The notes under the pieces were generated by a model that saw only the letters and a program-made list of their open reading frames with translations, did no database searches and was not told the DNA's origin. From Streptomyces sp. NBC_00078 (lineage in GTDB: Bacteria > Actinomycetota > Actinomycetes > Streptomycetales > Streptomycetaceae), in the NCBI RefSeq assembly GCF_026343335.1, contig NZ_JAPELX010000001.1:186001-250000 (forward strand): DNA of 64,000 bases, read 5' to 3'. Numbering within the stretch: the stretch's first letter is position 1; each line of letters starts with the position of its first letter. The position numbers and the translations under genes were made by a program. Positions 53,170-61,939 of this stretch are shown here, in pieces.

Positions 53170-53616
53170 TTAGGCGTCGTCGACCGTCGCGGTGACGGGT
53201 GTGCCGATCTCGACCGTGCGGCTGACCGTGCAGAGCCGGTCGTGGGACGTCTTGACCGCCCGGGGAAGGATCGCCCGCGCCCGCTCCGCGCCCTCGCCGT
53301 CCGGGAAGGCAACGCTGAAGGTGACGTGCAGGTCGGTCAGCCGGTTGCCCAGCTCGTCATTGGTCTTGTTGCCGGACACGGCGAGGGAGAACCTGGTGGG
53401 CTCCGCGTGGCGGCTGACGGCGACGTCCACGTCCACCGCCGTACAGCCTCCGATCGCGGCCAGCAGCAGCTCGACCGGGGTGAACTCGGTCTCCCCGTGC
53501 GGGTCGGAATCCGACGCGGTCCCGAAGCTGATCGTGCCGCCGCGGGCGTTCGTGGCGACGAAGCGTCCGGTGCTGGTTCGCTCGACGGTGACGGAGCGCA
53601 GGGAGTCTTCGGTCAT
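53170..53616 (-). CDS. OsmC-family peroxide-reducing protein
   Basis: 148 aa from ATG 53616. The redox cysteines are in LLAAIGGCTAVDVDVAVSRH (residue ~58) and SHDRLCTVSRTVEIGTPV (residue ~128), the pair expected for OsmC/Ohr-type thiol peroxidases. Length is normal. The IS5-family element begins 14 bp upstream of its start codon (53630), so its native promoter has been displaced. Confidence 0.9.
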   Translation of the reverse strand: MTEDSLRSVTVERTSTGRFVATNARGGTISFGTASDSDPHGETEFTPVELLLAAIGGCTAVDVDVAVSRHAEPTRFSLAVSGNKTNDELGNRLTDLHVTFSVAFPDGEGAERARAILPRAVKTSHDRLCTVSRTVEIGTPVTATVDDA

Positions 53617-53748
53617 GCGGACGACATTAGGTCCTGTCTGGAGTTCGGATCACGATTCGGTGGATCGCCTGCGCGCCGAGGCCCGGTCTTGATAGATCGT
53701 CAGTCATGGCGCGAGGCGATCTCATCGACGAGCAGTGGGCCCTGATCG

Positions 53749-56279
53749 GTGCGACACGAAGTCGCGCATTTCGAGTGAACTCGCAGATCGGAGGCCGGTT
53801 ATAGACCGGATGCGTAGTTCCTGATCAGTGTTCGAGATCAGTCCCCGCCCTGGCGTGCGTTCACAGGTCCCGCTTGTGAGGGTGCGAAGCCCAGGGAAGA
53901 AGCCCAAGGGCCCCCGCTCCGTCCGGGGGAGCAACCGGGCGAGGGGAAGGCCGGACGGGCGAACGCAAGTGAACCCCCGATGATGCCTCGTCAGCCCAAG
54001 CCTTGGGTGACGGGACGAGGACCAGGGTGCAAGGGCCTGGCCGCTGGAAGAGGCGGCAAGCGGCGGCCGGGGACGATCAACCGGTCGTGGGAACACCGCT
54101 GGCCCCGGGGTGTAGGGGGCGCCCACCCCGGCCGTGTCTCGTGTGCGCGGAACGTGGAAACCCCGTCGGGGTCCGGGCCGTTGGGCTCGGTAGGCCGATC
54201 GTAAGAGGGGCGGAACTCCTCGGCGGGACAGGAAGCCCAAGAAGCAGATGCCGGCGGCCGAAAGGCGCGGGACTCGGGACGTGTGGTTGCCTCTCCAGGC
54301 GGCTGTCTCGGGGAACCGGCCGGATGCCGGTCCTGGCGGCCGGGTCCCGAAAGGGGAGCTGACGTGGGCTGGTGAGCCTTTGACGACCGAGGCCCGGGGC
54401 CTCCCGAACCGAGGGGCAAGTTGGACACCGCGGTGAACGGACCCAAGGACGTTGCCGAATGGGACGACGTCGCATGGCGTCACCACGAGGACAACGTAGT
54501 GAGGCTGAGGCAGAGGATCTTCAAGGCGACGCGGGAAGAGGACTGGGCCCTGGTCCGGTCCTTGCAGAAACTGATGCTGAGATCATGGTCGAACACGCTG
54601 ATCAGCGTGCGGCAGGTGACTCAGCGCAACGCTGGACGTCGGACGGCCGGGATCGACGGGGAGACCGCCCTGTCACCCGAGGCCAGGATGGACGTGGCTG
54701 TGCGCGTGCACCACACGCGCTCGTCCTGGAATCCACTGCCGGTCCGACGCGTGTACATTCCAAAGGCCAATGGAAAACAACGGCCGCTCGGTATCCCCGT
54801 GATTATGGACCGATGCCATCAGGCGCGCGTCCGTAACGCACTGGAACCCGAGTGGGAGGCGCGCTTCGAGCCGAAATCCTATGGGTTCCGGCCGGGCCGC
54901 AGCTGTGCGGACGCCATCGGCGCTCTCTACTCCACGCTGAAAGGCTCCCGGGCCAGGAGGCTGTGGATTCTGGATGCCGACTTGTCCGCCGCGTTCGACA
55001 GAATCGACCACGAACAACTGCTCAGAGCGATCGGGTCCTTCCCGGCCAGGGAAATGATCCGGGGATGGCTGAAAGCGGGAGTGGTGGAGGACGGCCTGCA
55101 CGCACCGACCGAAGAGGGATCACCTCAAGGCGGTGTAATCAGCCCGCTGTTGATGAACGTTGCTCTCCATGGCCTGGAGGAAGCTGCCGGAGTCCTCTAT
55201 CTCGCATCCGGACGTACTTCCGGAGAAACGACACGAGGAGCTCCGGTGCTGGTGCGATACGCCGACGATATGGTCGCCTGCTGTCACTCTCGGCAGCAGG
55301 CAGAGCAGGTCAAGGTACGGCTTGCAGCGTGGCTGGCCCCCAGAGGGCTGACCTTCAACGAGGAGAAGACGCGCATTGTGCATCTCTCCGAAGGTTTCGA
55401 CTTCCTGGGATTCACTCTCCGCCAGTTCCACGGGTCCAAGCTGATCATCAAACCAAGCAAGAAGGCGATCAAGCGGATACGGAAAAGGCTCACGGACGAG
55501 ATGCGAAACCTTCGCGGATCGAATGTGGTGGCGGTCATCGCCAAACTCAACCCGATCATTCGGGGCTGGGCGGCCTACTACCGTGGGGCGGTGTCCAGCC
55601 GGGTCTTCTCGGATCTGGACTCTCATGTGTGGCGGCTCACATACAAGTGGGCCAAGCACTCCCACCCCAACAAGCCGAAGAAGTGGATTGTGCGCCGCTA
55701 CTACGGCAAGTTCAATAAGTACAGGAACGACTACTGGGTGTTCGGCGATCGCGGCTGCACCAGCGAAAGCGGCGGCACCTTTCACGTGGTCAAATTCTCC
55801 TGGACGAATATCGTCCGGCACCAGCTGGTCACGGGCGGGGCGTCACCCGACGACCCCGGCCTGCAGGACTACTGGGCCAAAAGGCGGAGGAAGGTCAAAC
55901 CCCCGCTGGACAACTACAACCTGAACCTGCTCGCCAAGCAGGAAGGGCGCTGTCCACTCTGCGGGGACTACATCCTCACTGCCAACCAGCCACCGCAATC
56001 CCCGCACGAATGGGAACGCTGGTGGTTGAACACCGTCCGCAGAGCGGTAGCCGCCAACTACCTCACTCATCACGGGCGGAGCGGCACGCCGGACGGACCG
56101 CAGACTCGCCTGGTACACGCCTCTTGCCATCGTGGTCTCCGAGCCAGAACACGCAGGAGACTCGCAGTCTCTGCATCACCGTGAAGCCCTCGGGGCTTGC
56201 TTGAGCCGTGGTGCCTGGAAAACGGGCATGCCCGGTTCTGAGGGGGCGGGGACGCAGCAATGCGTCCCCGCTACCCGAC
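53749..56279 (+). ncRNA. Group II intron, 2.53 kb, with an internal reverse transcriptase gene
   Basis: It begins GTGCGACACGAAG, the canonical bacterial group II 5' end, and ends ...CTACCCGAC (-AY). Domain V is recognisable at 56203-56239 (GAGCCGTGGTGCC, GAAA-type loop, CCGGTTCTG) and domain VI as a perfect stem 56246-56271 with GCAA loop. Exon junctions ATCG|AGCC restore the IS5 transposase reading frame. A candidate IBS1/EBS1 pair is TGATCG (53743-53748) with CGATCA (54074-54079), though a six-base match can be chance. The 5' domains I-IV occupy 53749-54420. Confidence 0.9.
54421..56184 (+). CDS. ltrA: Group II intron-encoded reverse transcriptase/maturase with HNH endonuclease domain
   Basis: 587 aa; TTG 54421 preceded by GAGGGG (a GTG at 54433 is an alternative). 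RT blocks: RRVYIPKANGKQRPLGIPVI, FEPKSYGFRPGRSCADAIGA, GSPQGGVISPLLMNVALHGL, VLVRYADDMVACCHSRQQAE (catalytic YADD, near residue 280) and FDFLGFTLR. The maturase (X) domain follows (AVIAKLNPIIRGWAAYYRGA, VWRLTYKWAKHSHPNKPKKW), then an HNH domain: GRCPLCGDYILT, a spacer, and VHASCHRGL with the Cys/His zinc ligands. All parts look intact, so splicing and retrohoming are possible. Confidence 0.93.
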   Translation: MDTAVNGPKDVAEWDDVAWRHHEDNVVRLRQRIFKATREEDWALVRSLQKLMLRSWSNTLISVRQVTQRNAGRRTAGIDGETALSPEARMDVAVRVHHTRSSWNPLPVRRVYIPKANGKQRPLGIPVIMDRCHQARVRNALEPEWEARFEPKSYGFRPGRSCADAIGALYSTLKGSRARRLWILDADLSAAFDRIDHEQLLRAIGSFPAREMIRGWLKAGVVEDGLHAPTEEGSPQGGVISPLLMNVALHGLEEAAGVLYLASGRTSGETTRGAPVLVRYADDMVACCHSRQQAEQVKVRLAAWLAPRGLTFNEEKTRIVHLSEGFDFLGFTLRQFHGSKLIIKPSKKAIKRIRKRLTDEMRNLRGSNVVAVIAKLNPIIRGWAAYYRGAVSSRVFSDLDSHVWRLTYKWAKHSHPNKPKKWIVRRYYGKFNKYRNDYWVFGDRGCTSESGGTFHVVKFSWTNIVRHQLVTGGASPDDPGLQDYWAKRRRKVKPPLDNYNLNLLAKQEGRCPLCGDYILTANQPPQSPHEWERWWLNTVRRAVAANYLTHHGRSGTPDGPQTRLVHASCHRGLRARTRRRLAVSASP

Positions 56280-56430
56280 AGCCCCATCTCCCGATCGCCG
56301 CGGTCGGGCCCATCCCTGACCTGCGGAAACACTTCAACGCGGTGATGTGGCGCTTCCGCACCGGCAGTCCCTGGCGCGACCTGCCGAGGAGTAATAGTCA
56401 AGACCTGTGGATCAAGTTCTTAAGAGCTGG

Positions 56431-57162
56431 TCAGGCGTTCGTGGGTGATAGGTGGTCGGGGAGGTCGGTGAGCCGTTCGATGCGGAGCAGCGTTTCGTCT
56501 GCCGTCGGCGATGGTCCACCGGTGATGAAGTCGATGCCGCGGTCCAGCCAGATGCCAGTGAGCCCGGCGAGGGCGGCTGCGTTCACGTCGCTTTCCAACA
56601 TGTCGCCCACGTTGATCGCCTGCGCGGGGTCAGTCCGCATCCGCCGGCAGGCGGTGGCGTAGGCGACGGGCTTGGCCGCACCGAGCTCGGTTGGGGTCAG
56701 GACGGCTTCGAAGTATCCGAGGAGGCCGAAGCGGGCGAGCTTGGCGCGCTGCTGCTCGGGGTCCCCGTTGGTGAGAACAGCCAGACGCGGTCCTCGGGGA
56801 AGCCGTTTCAGGGTCTCCAGGCATGGCTGGACATCGGGATAGCACCGCCAGGACTCCTCGAACACGGTGAGGTAGCGCTCGGCGATCCAGGCGTCCAGAA
56901 GGCCGGGATCCTCAGGAACCGGCTCGCCGAGCATGGGCAGGAAGGAACGGAGCCTGCGTCGGTGGTGCTCAGCGAAGGAGCACTGACCGGCCAGGTATTC
57001 CCGCATGTGCCGCCCCTCCAGCGTCCACCACAGCGTCACCAGCTCGTCCGGTGGAGCCGTCGCGTTCGGCGCGGCCTGGACGATCTGGCCGATCGTTTCC
57101 AAGACTGCGCCTCGATGATCGACCAGGGTGCCGTCCAGATCGAAGAAAACCACATCTGCCAT
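56431..57162 (-). CDS. HAD-superfamily hydrolase (phosphatase), apparent passenger gene of the IS256-type element
   Basis: 243 aa from ATG 57162 with AGGAGGATC-like sequence upstream (TATGGCA...). HAD motif I is VVFFDLDGTLVDHRGAVLET (nucleophile Asp), motif II LAVLTNGDPEQQRAKLARFG, motif III the Lys in LGAAKPVAYATACRRM, and motif IV INVGDMLESDVNAAALAGLT. A cap domain (EYLAGQCSFAEHHRRRLRSF) lies between I and II. It resembles YjjG/haloacid dehalogenase-like phosphatases. It lies wholly inside the terminal repeats, downstream of the transposase on the same strand. Confidence 0.9.
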   Translation of the reverse strand: MADVVFFDLDGTLVDHRGAVLETIGQIVQAAPNATAPPDELVTLWWTLEGRHMREYLAGQCSFAEHHRRRLRSFLPMLGEPVPEDPGLLDAWIAERYLTVFEESWRCYPDVQPCLETLKRLPRGPRLAVLTNGDPEQQRAKLARFGLLGYFEAVLTPTELGAAKPVAYATACRRMRTDPAQAINVGDMLESDVNAAALAGLTGIWLDRGIDFITGGPSPTADETLLRIERLTDLPDHLSPTNA

Positions 57163-57233
57163 AGGAGGATCATCTCGTAGTGAACCGCGTGGCTCGACCC
57201 GCCATTGTCAATTCCTGCAGATCATGGGGTAGT

Positions 57234-58487
57234 TCAGGCAGCGTGAGGTTCGGGGCGTTCGACGAGTTGACCGCGTTCGAAGCGGGCTCCGGCGCGGACG
57301 AGGGCGACGAGGTGGGGTGCGTTCACCGCCCGCCACCGTTGTTGGGCGGACTCGACGAGCTTGAAGACCATGGCCAGGGCGGCAGCCGCGCTGCCGGCAC
57401 CGCGGGTGACCTTGGTCCGCAGCCGGACCGTCGCGAAGGTCGACTCGATCGGGTTCGTGGTGCGCAAGTGGATCCAGTGCTCGGCGGGGAAGTCGTAGAA
57501 CGCCAGTAGTTCCTCGACGTCGTCGGTGATCTTCTTCACGGCCTTGGGGAACTTCGCGCCGTACGCCTTCTCGAACGCCGTGACGGCCTTGAGCGCGTGG
57601 TCGCGGTCCTCGGCGTTGTAGATCTCCTGCAGGGCCTTCTTCGCGCCGGGCTGGGCGGACTTCGGCAGGGCGTTCGCAACATTGACGATCTTGTGAACCC
57701 AGCACCTTTGATGACGGGCCTCGGGGAAGACCTCCGAGAGGGCCTTCCAGAAGCCGAGTGCGCCGTCGCCGACCGCGAGGACCGGGGCGCGCATGCCCCT
57801 GCGTTGGCAGTCGCGCAGGAGATCCGCCCACGAGTCGGCGGATTCACGGTAGCCGTCGCTCATGGCGATCAGCTCTTTGGTGCCGTCCGCGCGCACGCCC
57901 ATCAGCACGAGCACGCACGACTTTGCCTCGCGTAGGCGGATCCGCAGGTGGATGCCGTCGGCCCAGACATAGACGTAGTCGCTGCCCGACAGGTCGCGTT
58001 CGCCGAATGCCTGGTGATCGGCCTGCCACTGGGCCGTCAGCCGAGTCACGGTCGCCGGCGAGAGCCCGGCCGTGGAGCCGAGAAACTGCTCCAGTGCGGG
58101 CACGAAGTCCCCCGACGACAGGCCGTGCAGGTAAAGCAAGGGCAGCACCTCGCTGATCTTCGGTGACTTGCGGCACCACGGCGGCAGGATCGCCGAGCAG
58201 AACCGCTTGCGCTCACCGGTCGCCTCGTCGATGCGCTTGTCGTTCACCCGCGGGGCCTTCACCTCGACCGCGCCGGCCGCGGTCGTGACCGACCTGGGCT
58301 GGTGGTAGCCGTTGCGCACCGCCAGACGGTGGCCCTTCTTATCGCGCTGATCGGCCAAATCGGCTATGTAGGCGTCGACTTCGGCCTCCAGGGCGGCGGC
58401 GAGCATCCGCCGTGCGCCCTCACGGACGATGTCGTCGATCAGGGAGCCGGTCTCGGTCGTTCCATCGGCATTCACTACGCTCAGCAC
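57234..58487 (-). CDS. IS256-family transposase
   Basis: 417 aa from ATG 58487. Family features: RRMLAAALEAEVDAYIADLA, HRLAVRNGYHQPRSVTTAAG, the first catalytic Asp in DYVYVWADGIHLRIRLREAK, APVLAVGDGALGFWKALSEV FPEARHQRCWVHKIVNVANA (second Asp plus the C/H pair) and the terminal Glu in TTNPIESTFATVRLRTKVTR. Length and order are normal, with no frameshift. The start lies 122 bp inside the right terminal repeat. Confidence 0.94.
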   Translation of the reverse strand: MLSVVNADGTTETGSLIDDIVREGARRMLAAALEAEVDAYIADLADQRDKKGHRLAVRNGYHQPRSVTTAAGAVEVKAPRVNDKRIDEATGERKRFCSAILPPWCRKSPKISEVLPLLYLHGLSSGDFVPALEQFLGSTAGLSPATVTRLTAQWQADHQAFGERDLSGSDYVYVWADGIHLRIRLREAKSCVLVLMGVRADGTKELIAMSDGYRESADSWADLLRDCQRRGMRAPVLAVGDGALGFWKALSEVFPEARHQRCWVHKIVNVANALPKSAQPGAKKALQEIYNAEDRDHALKAVTAFEKAYGAKFPKAVKKITDDVEELLAFYDFPAEHWIHLRTTNPIESTFATVRLRTKVTRGAGSAAAALAMVFKLVESAQQRWRAVNAPHLVALVRAGARFERGQLVERPEPHAA

Positions 58488-59733
58488 GGGCGTGCCTTCC
58501 CGACCGACGGTGCAACGTCGGCCTACTCGATGACCAGAAGTCGATCACTCGGGAAGGTACGCCCTTCGCGTCCAACCCGAGGCCGATCCACAGGTCATGA
58601 GCATTGCTCCCTGCCGAGCGAGTTCGGGCCCTGGCAGAGCACCTACGACCGCTTCCGCATCTGGGTGGGGCAGGGCGCCTTCCAGCAGCTGATGGAGGCG
58701 GTGATCGCCGAGGCAGCCGCCCGAGGTGAGACCGACATGGGCCTGGTCAGCGTGGACTCCGCGACGTCCCGGGCCCACCACCACGCCGCCGGGATGATCC
58801 TCGATGCGGAGCAGTTGGCGGCCCTGGAGGCGGCCGTCGAGTCCGAAAAGGGGGCACATCCAAGGAACAAGAACCGCGAGAGGGACAATCCGACGCCGAC
58901 GGCCGCGCTGAACGGCGCCGGACCCGCCGACGGCACCGCGCCCGCTTGAAGGCTGCTGAACTGGGGCGTTCCCGGGGCGGGTTGACCAGCAAGATTCACC
59001 TGGCGGCCGACCGGCGCTGCCGCCCGCTGGCGTTCGTCCTCACGCCCGGACAGGCCGGCGACAGTCCTCAGTTCGTCCCGGTCCTGGAGCGGATCAAGGT
59101 GCGCGGGCCGGTCGGACGCCCGAAGACCCGGCCGGACGCGGTGGCCGCCGACAAGGCTTACTCCTCCCGCCGCAACCGCCGCTACCTGCGAAGACGAGGG
59201 ATCCGCGGAGTGATCCCGGAGAAGGTGGACCAGGCCGCCAACCGCAAGAAGCGCGGCTCGCACGGCGGCCGCCCCGTCAGCCACGACGCGGACTTGTACA
59301 CCGAACGCAACACCGTGGAGCGGTGCATCAACCGCCTGCGGAACTGGCGCGGCATAGCGACCCGCTTCGACAAGACCCCGCAGAGCTACGAGGCCGGGCT
59401 CCACCTGTGCGGTGCGATGCTCTGGCTCCGCAGCATCGCACCGCATTCATGACCAAACTCCAGACAGGACCTAGTGCCGTTCCTTTCGCGGTCCGGGGCC
59501 ACTTGGCGCAGGACAGCAACGCCTCGATCTTCACCAGGTTGATCGCCTCGCCGCCCGATTGGGACCGGGAGCTGATGTTTCCTGTTCAAGCCCGGAGTTG
59601 AGCCGCAAGGGTTGCCGATCACGGGCGCCGGGCATCACGAGTGGGCAGGACCGGCCGCGCAAGACATGCCGCGGCCCCGGTGGGCGGACTGGCCGCGGGG
59701 AAACCGGATGTCCTAGGAGGGGAGTGATTCGCC

Positions 59734-60159
59734 ATGCGTGCGCACAGGCGTACCCAATGGCGTTCCGTGCGAGTGGAGTACCTGCTGCTCGACGAGGCCG
59801 CGTCGGCACGTCGGGCACGGGGGCTCGCTTCGAAGTTCCTGGCGTGCTCCCGGCTGCCGACGGCTGAGGTGGAGGCCGAGCAGATCGACGACGTGAAACT
59901 CGTGGTCTCGGAGCTGGTCGCCAATGCCACCCGGCACGGCCGCAGCGCCTGCCGTCTGCGGCTGCAGGTGTCCGACGAGCGGGTGACCGTCGAGGTCTAC
60001 GACGAAAGCCCGCTCCCGCCTCGTGTACGGCCGTTCACCGCCGACGGTGAGAGCGGGCGGGGGCTGGCGATGGTGCGCTGCCTGGCACAGCATCTGGACG
60101 TCACGTCGGTCACCGGGGGCGGCAAGCGGGTGCGCGCGGTCCTGGCTCTCTCAGGCTAG
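59734..60159 (+). CDS. RsbW-like ATP-binding protein (HATPase, anti-sigma/kinase type)
   Basis: 141 aa from ATG 59734 with AGGAGGGGAG upstream. GHKL motifs: DDVKLVVSELVANATRHGRS (N box), TVEVYDESPLPP (G1) and ESGRGLAMVRCLAQHL (G2). The short single-domain form is the standard Streptomyces anti-sigma-factor/serine-kinase-like protein. Its TAG stop is part of the 5-bp target duplication of the adjacent IS1634-type element, so the coding sequence is intact. The 262-bp upstream gap to the IS5 element shows no other gene. Confidence 0.9.
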   Translation: MRAHRRTQWRSVRVEYLLLDEAASARRARGLASKFLACSRLPTAEVEAEQIDDVKLVVSELVANATRHGRSACRLRLQVSDERVTVEVYDESPLPPRVRPFTADGESGRGLAMVRCLAQHLDVTSVTGGGKRVRAVLALSG

Positions 60160-60160
60160 T

Positions 60161-61933
60161 CCCGTACTTCGCGGGTCGTTGAATCGGTTGGAGTAGAGGG
60201 TTCGGTCGTATCCGGGTCGGGGCTGTGGGCGTTAGCCGGGTGTGTCGATGATTTCCCGGTCCCCGCGGCCTCGGTCCCAGCGTCAGCGCCTTGAGTGCGT
60301 GGTGACGTCTGTGGTGGAGAAGCGTCTGGGCGCTCTGCCTGTCGCTGCCGAGTTTCTGCGCCGGCTGGACGTGGCGGGGATCGTCGACGGGTTGTGCCCG
60401 TCCGCGCCGAGCGCGCACCTGACGCACGGGCAGGTCATCGAGGCGCTGGTCGCGAACCGGCTGACCTCGCCGATACCGCTGTTCCGGGTCGGCGACTGGG
60501 CCCGGACCTGGGCGGTGGAGGAGGTCCTGGGCATCGAGGCGGGCCTGCTCAACGACGACCGCCTCGCGCGGGCACTGGATGCGATCGCCCCGAAGCTGGA
60601 GCAACTCGCGGGCACGGTCGGCGCGCGGGCGATCACCGAGTTCGGCATCGACGTGTCGCGGTTGCACTGGGACATGACGTCCATGTCCGTCCACGGGGCC
60701 TACCCGCTGGAAGATCAGGACGACGCGTTCCCGGTGATCAAGCACGGGCATCCCAAGGACCGCCGGGTGGACCTGAAGCAGGTCCAGGCCGGGCTCGCGG
60801 TCACCGGTGACGGCGGCATCCCGGTCCACGCCCGGGTCTTCGGCGGGGGCGCGGCCGAGGTGTCCCAGGTCGTCGGGGCGATGAAGGATCTGCAGAAGCT
60901 GGCCGGCGAACGGGAGTTCCTGCTGGTCGCCGATTCCAAGCTGGTTTCCTACCCGAACGTCGCCGCACTGCTGGCAGCCAGGACGGCATTCATCGCCCCG
61001 GTCCCGGCGGCTCAGGTCAAGGACGGTTTCTATGCCGCCTTGGACCTGGAGGCCGCCACTGTCGTGGACTGGGTGCCCGACCGCGACGCGGGCAAGGACC
61101 CCGCCCAGCGCGAGGTCTACCGGGTACTGGAGGACGTTCACACCCTGAACGGTCCGCGCAGGCGCGACCCGGTCCTGAGCGTTCGCCGAATCCTGGTCCA
61201 CTCCACCGGCAACGCTGCGGGCCAGCAGGCCGCCCGCACCAAACGCCTCACCCGCGCGGCCGAGGACCTGGACAAGGTCCAGCACGGAGCCGGCGGCAGG
61301 TACTACAACACCGCCGAGAAGATCGCGGCCCGTATCGGCGTGATCGCCAAGACCCGGCGGGTTGCCTCCTGCCTGCGCACCGAGATCGGCGAAGACGACA
61401 ACGGCAGGCCCACCCTGGCCTGGCACTTCGACCATCAGGTCCTGGACGACGAGGCGGCAGCCGACGGCTGGTACGCGCTGCTGACGGCGCTGACCCCCGA
61501 GCAGGCCGACCCGGGCCAGGTCCTGATCCAGTACAAGGGCCAGGGATCGGTCGAGCGCCGTTACGCGGACTTCAAGGGCCCCCTGGCGGTCACCCCGCTG
61601 TTCGTGCAGCACAACCACCGCGTCGCCGCCCTGATCCAGGTCATCTGCCTGGCCCTGCTGGTCTTCAGCCTGATCGAGCGCCAGGTCAGACAAGCCCTGG
61701 GCCCCGAGCAGACGATGGTCGGCCTCTACCCGGACAACCGCCGGGTGCGGCCCACCGGCCGCATGATCCTCTACCACCTGAGCGAACTCGCCCTGCGGAT
61801 CGGCAACGTCACCGATCCACCCACCGTCCAGATCACCCGAGGAGTCCAACTCCACCTCCTCGACCTCCTCGGCATCGAAGTCACTCAAACCCGCTGGCCA
61901 ATGACCTGAAACGGCGACCCGCGAAGTACAGGG
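60161..61933 (+). mobile_element. IS1634-family insertion sequence, 1.77 kb
   Basis: Left end CCCGTACTTCGCGGGTCG and right end complement CCCTGTACTTCGCGGGTCG are imperfect terminal repeats (one extra base). CTAGT lies directly outside both (60156-60160 and 61934-61938), a 5-bp target duplication. One intact transposase gene fills the element. Confidence 0.9.
60242..61909 (+). CDS. IS1634-family transposase
   Basis: 555 aa from GTG 60242. Features: LTHGQVIEALVANRLTSPIP LFRVGDWA, a DDE Asp in GIDVSRLHWDMTSMSVHGAY, HGHPKDRRVDLKQVQAGLAV with the second acidic region FLLVADSKLVSYPNVAALLA, and the C-terminal Glu/Tyr region GQGSVERRYADFKGPLAVTP. No frameshift, so probably active. Confidence 0.92.
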   Translation: MSMISRSPRPRSQRQRLECVVTSVVEKRLGALPVAAEFLRRLDVAGIVDGLCPSAPSAHLTHGQVIEALVANRLTSPIPLFRVGDWARTWAVEEVLGIEAGLLNDDRLARALDAIAPKLEQLAGTVGARAITEFGIDVSRLHWDMTSMSVHGAYPLEDQDDAFPVIKHGHPKDRRVDLKQVQAGLAVTGDGGIPVHARVFGGGAAEVSQVVGAMKDLQKLAGEREFLLVADSKLVSYPNVAALLAARTAFIAPVPAAQVKDGFYAALDLEAATVVDWVPDRDAGKDPAQREVYRVLEDVHTLNGPRRRDPVLSVRRILVHSTGNAAGQQAARTKRLTRAAEDLDKVQHGAGGRYYNTAEKIAARIGVIAKTRRVASCLRTEIGEDDNGRPTLAWHFDHQVLDDEAAADGWYALLTALTPEQADPGQVLIQYKGQGSVERRYADFKGPLAVTPLFVQHNHRVAALIQVICLALLVFSLIERQVRQALGPEQTMVGLYPDNRRVRPTGRMILYHLSELALRIGNVTDPPTVQITRGVQLHLLDLLGIEVTQTRWPMT

Positions 61934-61939
61934 CTAGTC

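Larger units (their letters stand above)
56389..58609. mobile_element. TIR-bounded element with an IS256-family transposase and a HAD hydrolase gene
   Basis: Left tip GAGTAATAGTCAAGACCTGT followed by GGATC, and right tip (complement) GAGCAATGCTCATGACCTGT followed by GGATC, match at 21 of 25 positions. The element is flanked by CCTGCCGAG at 56380-56388 and 58610-58618, a 9-bp duplication of IS5 transposase sequence, as expected for IS256 (8-9 bp). Inside are one IS256 transposase and one HAD gene on the same strand. A typical IS256 is ~1.3-1.4 kb; this is 2.22 kb. I found no inner IS256 end between the two genes. Confidence 0.85.
53706..59452 (+). pseudogene. IS5-family transposase gene in three pieces
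   Basis: Exon 1 (53706-53748) reads MARGDLIDEQWALI. The group II intron follows. Exon 2 (56280-56388) joins in frame as EPHLPIAAVGPIPDLRKHFN and AVMWRFRTGSPWRDLP. The IS256/HAD element interrupts at the shared CCTGCCGAG, and the gene resumes at 58610 with SEFGPWQSTYDRFRIWVGQG and SLVSVDSATSRAHHHAAGM. A -1 shift at about 58944 separates this from KAAELGRSRGGLTSKIHLAA through NTVERCINRLRNWRGIATRF; the IS427 group often uses a programmed -1 shift, so that step may be native. Intron splicing alone would not rescue it, because of the inner insertion. Confidence 0.88.
53630..59471 (+). mobile_element. IS5-family (IS427-like) element, split by a group II intron and by a TIR-bounded IS256/HAD element
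   Basis: Left end GGTCCTGTCTGGAGTT at 53630 and its complement ending at 59471 are the terminal inverted repeats; TA lies directly outside both ends (53628-53629 and 59472-59473), the target duplication of this group. Subtracting the intron (2,531 bp) and the inner element with its 9-bp duplication (2,230 bp) leaves 1,081 bp, a normal size. The outer element is therefore complete but carries two successive later arrivals. Confidence 0.9.

Noticed and set aside
58930..58960. Frameshift in the second half of the IS5 transposase taken as damage
   Set aside because: Many IS427-group elements use a -1 translational shift at this point between two ORFs, so it may be native; I did not count it as evidence of decay.
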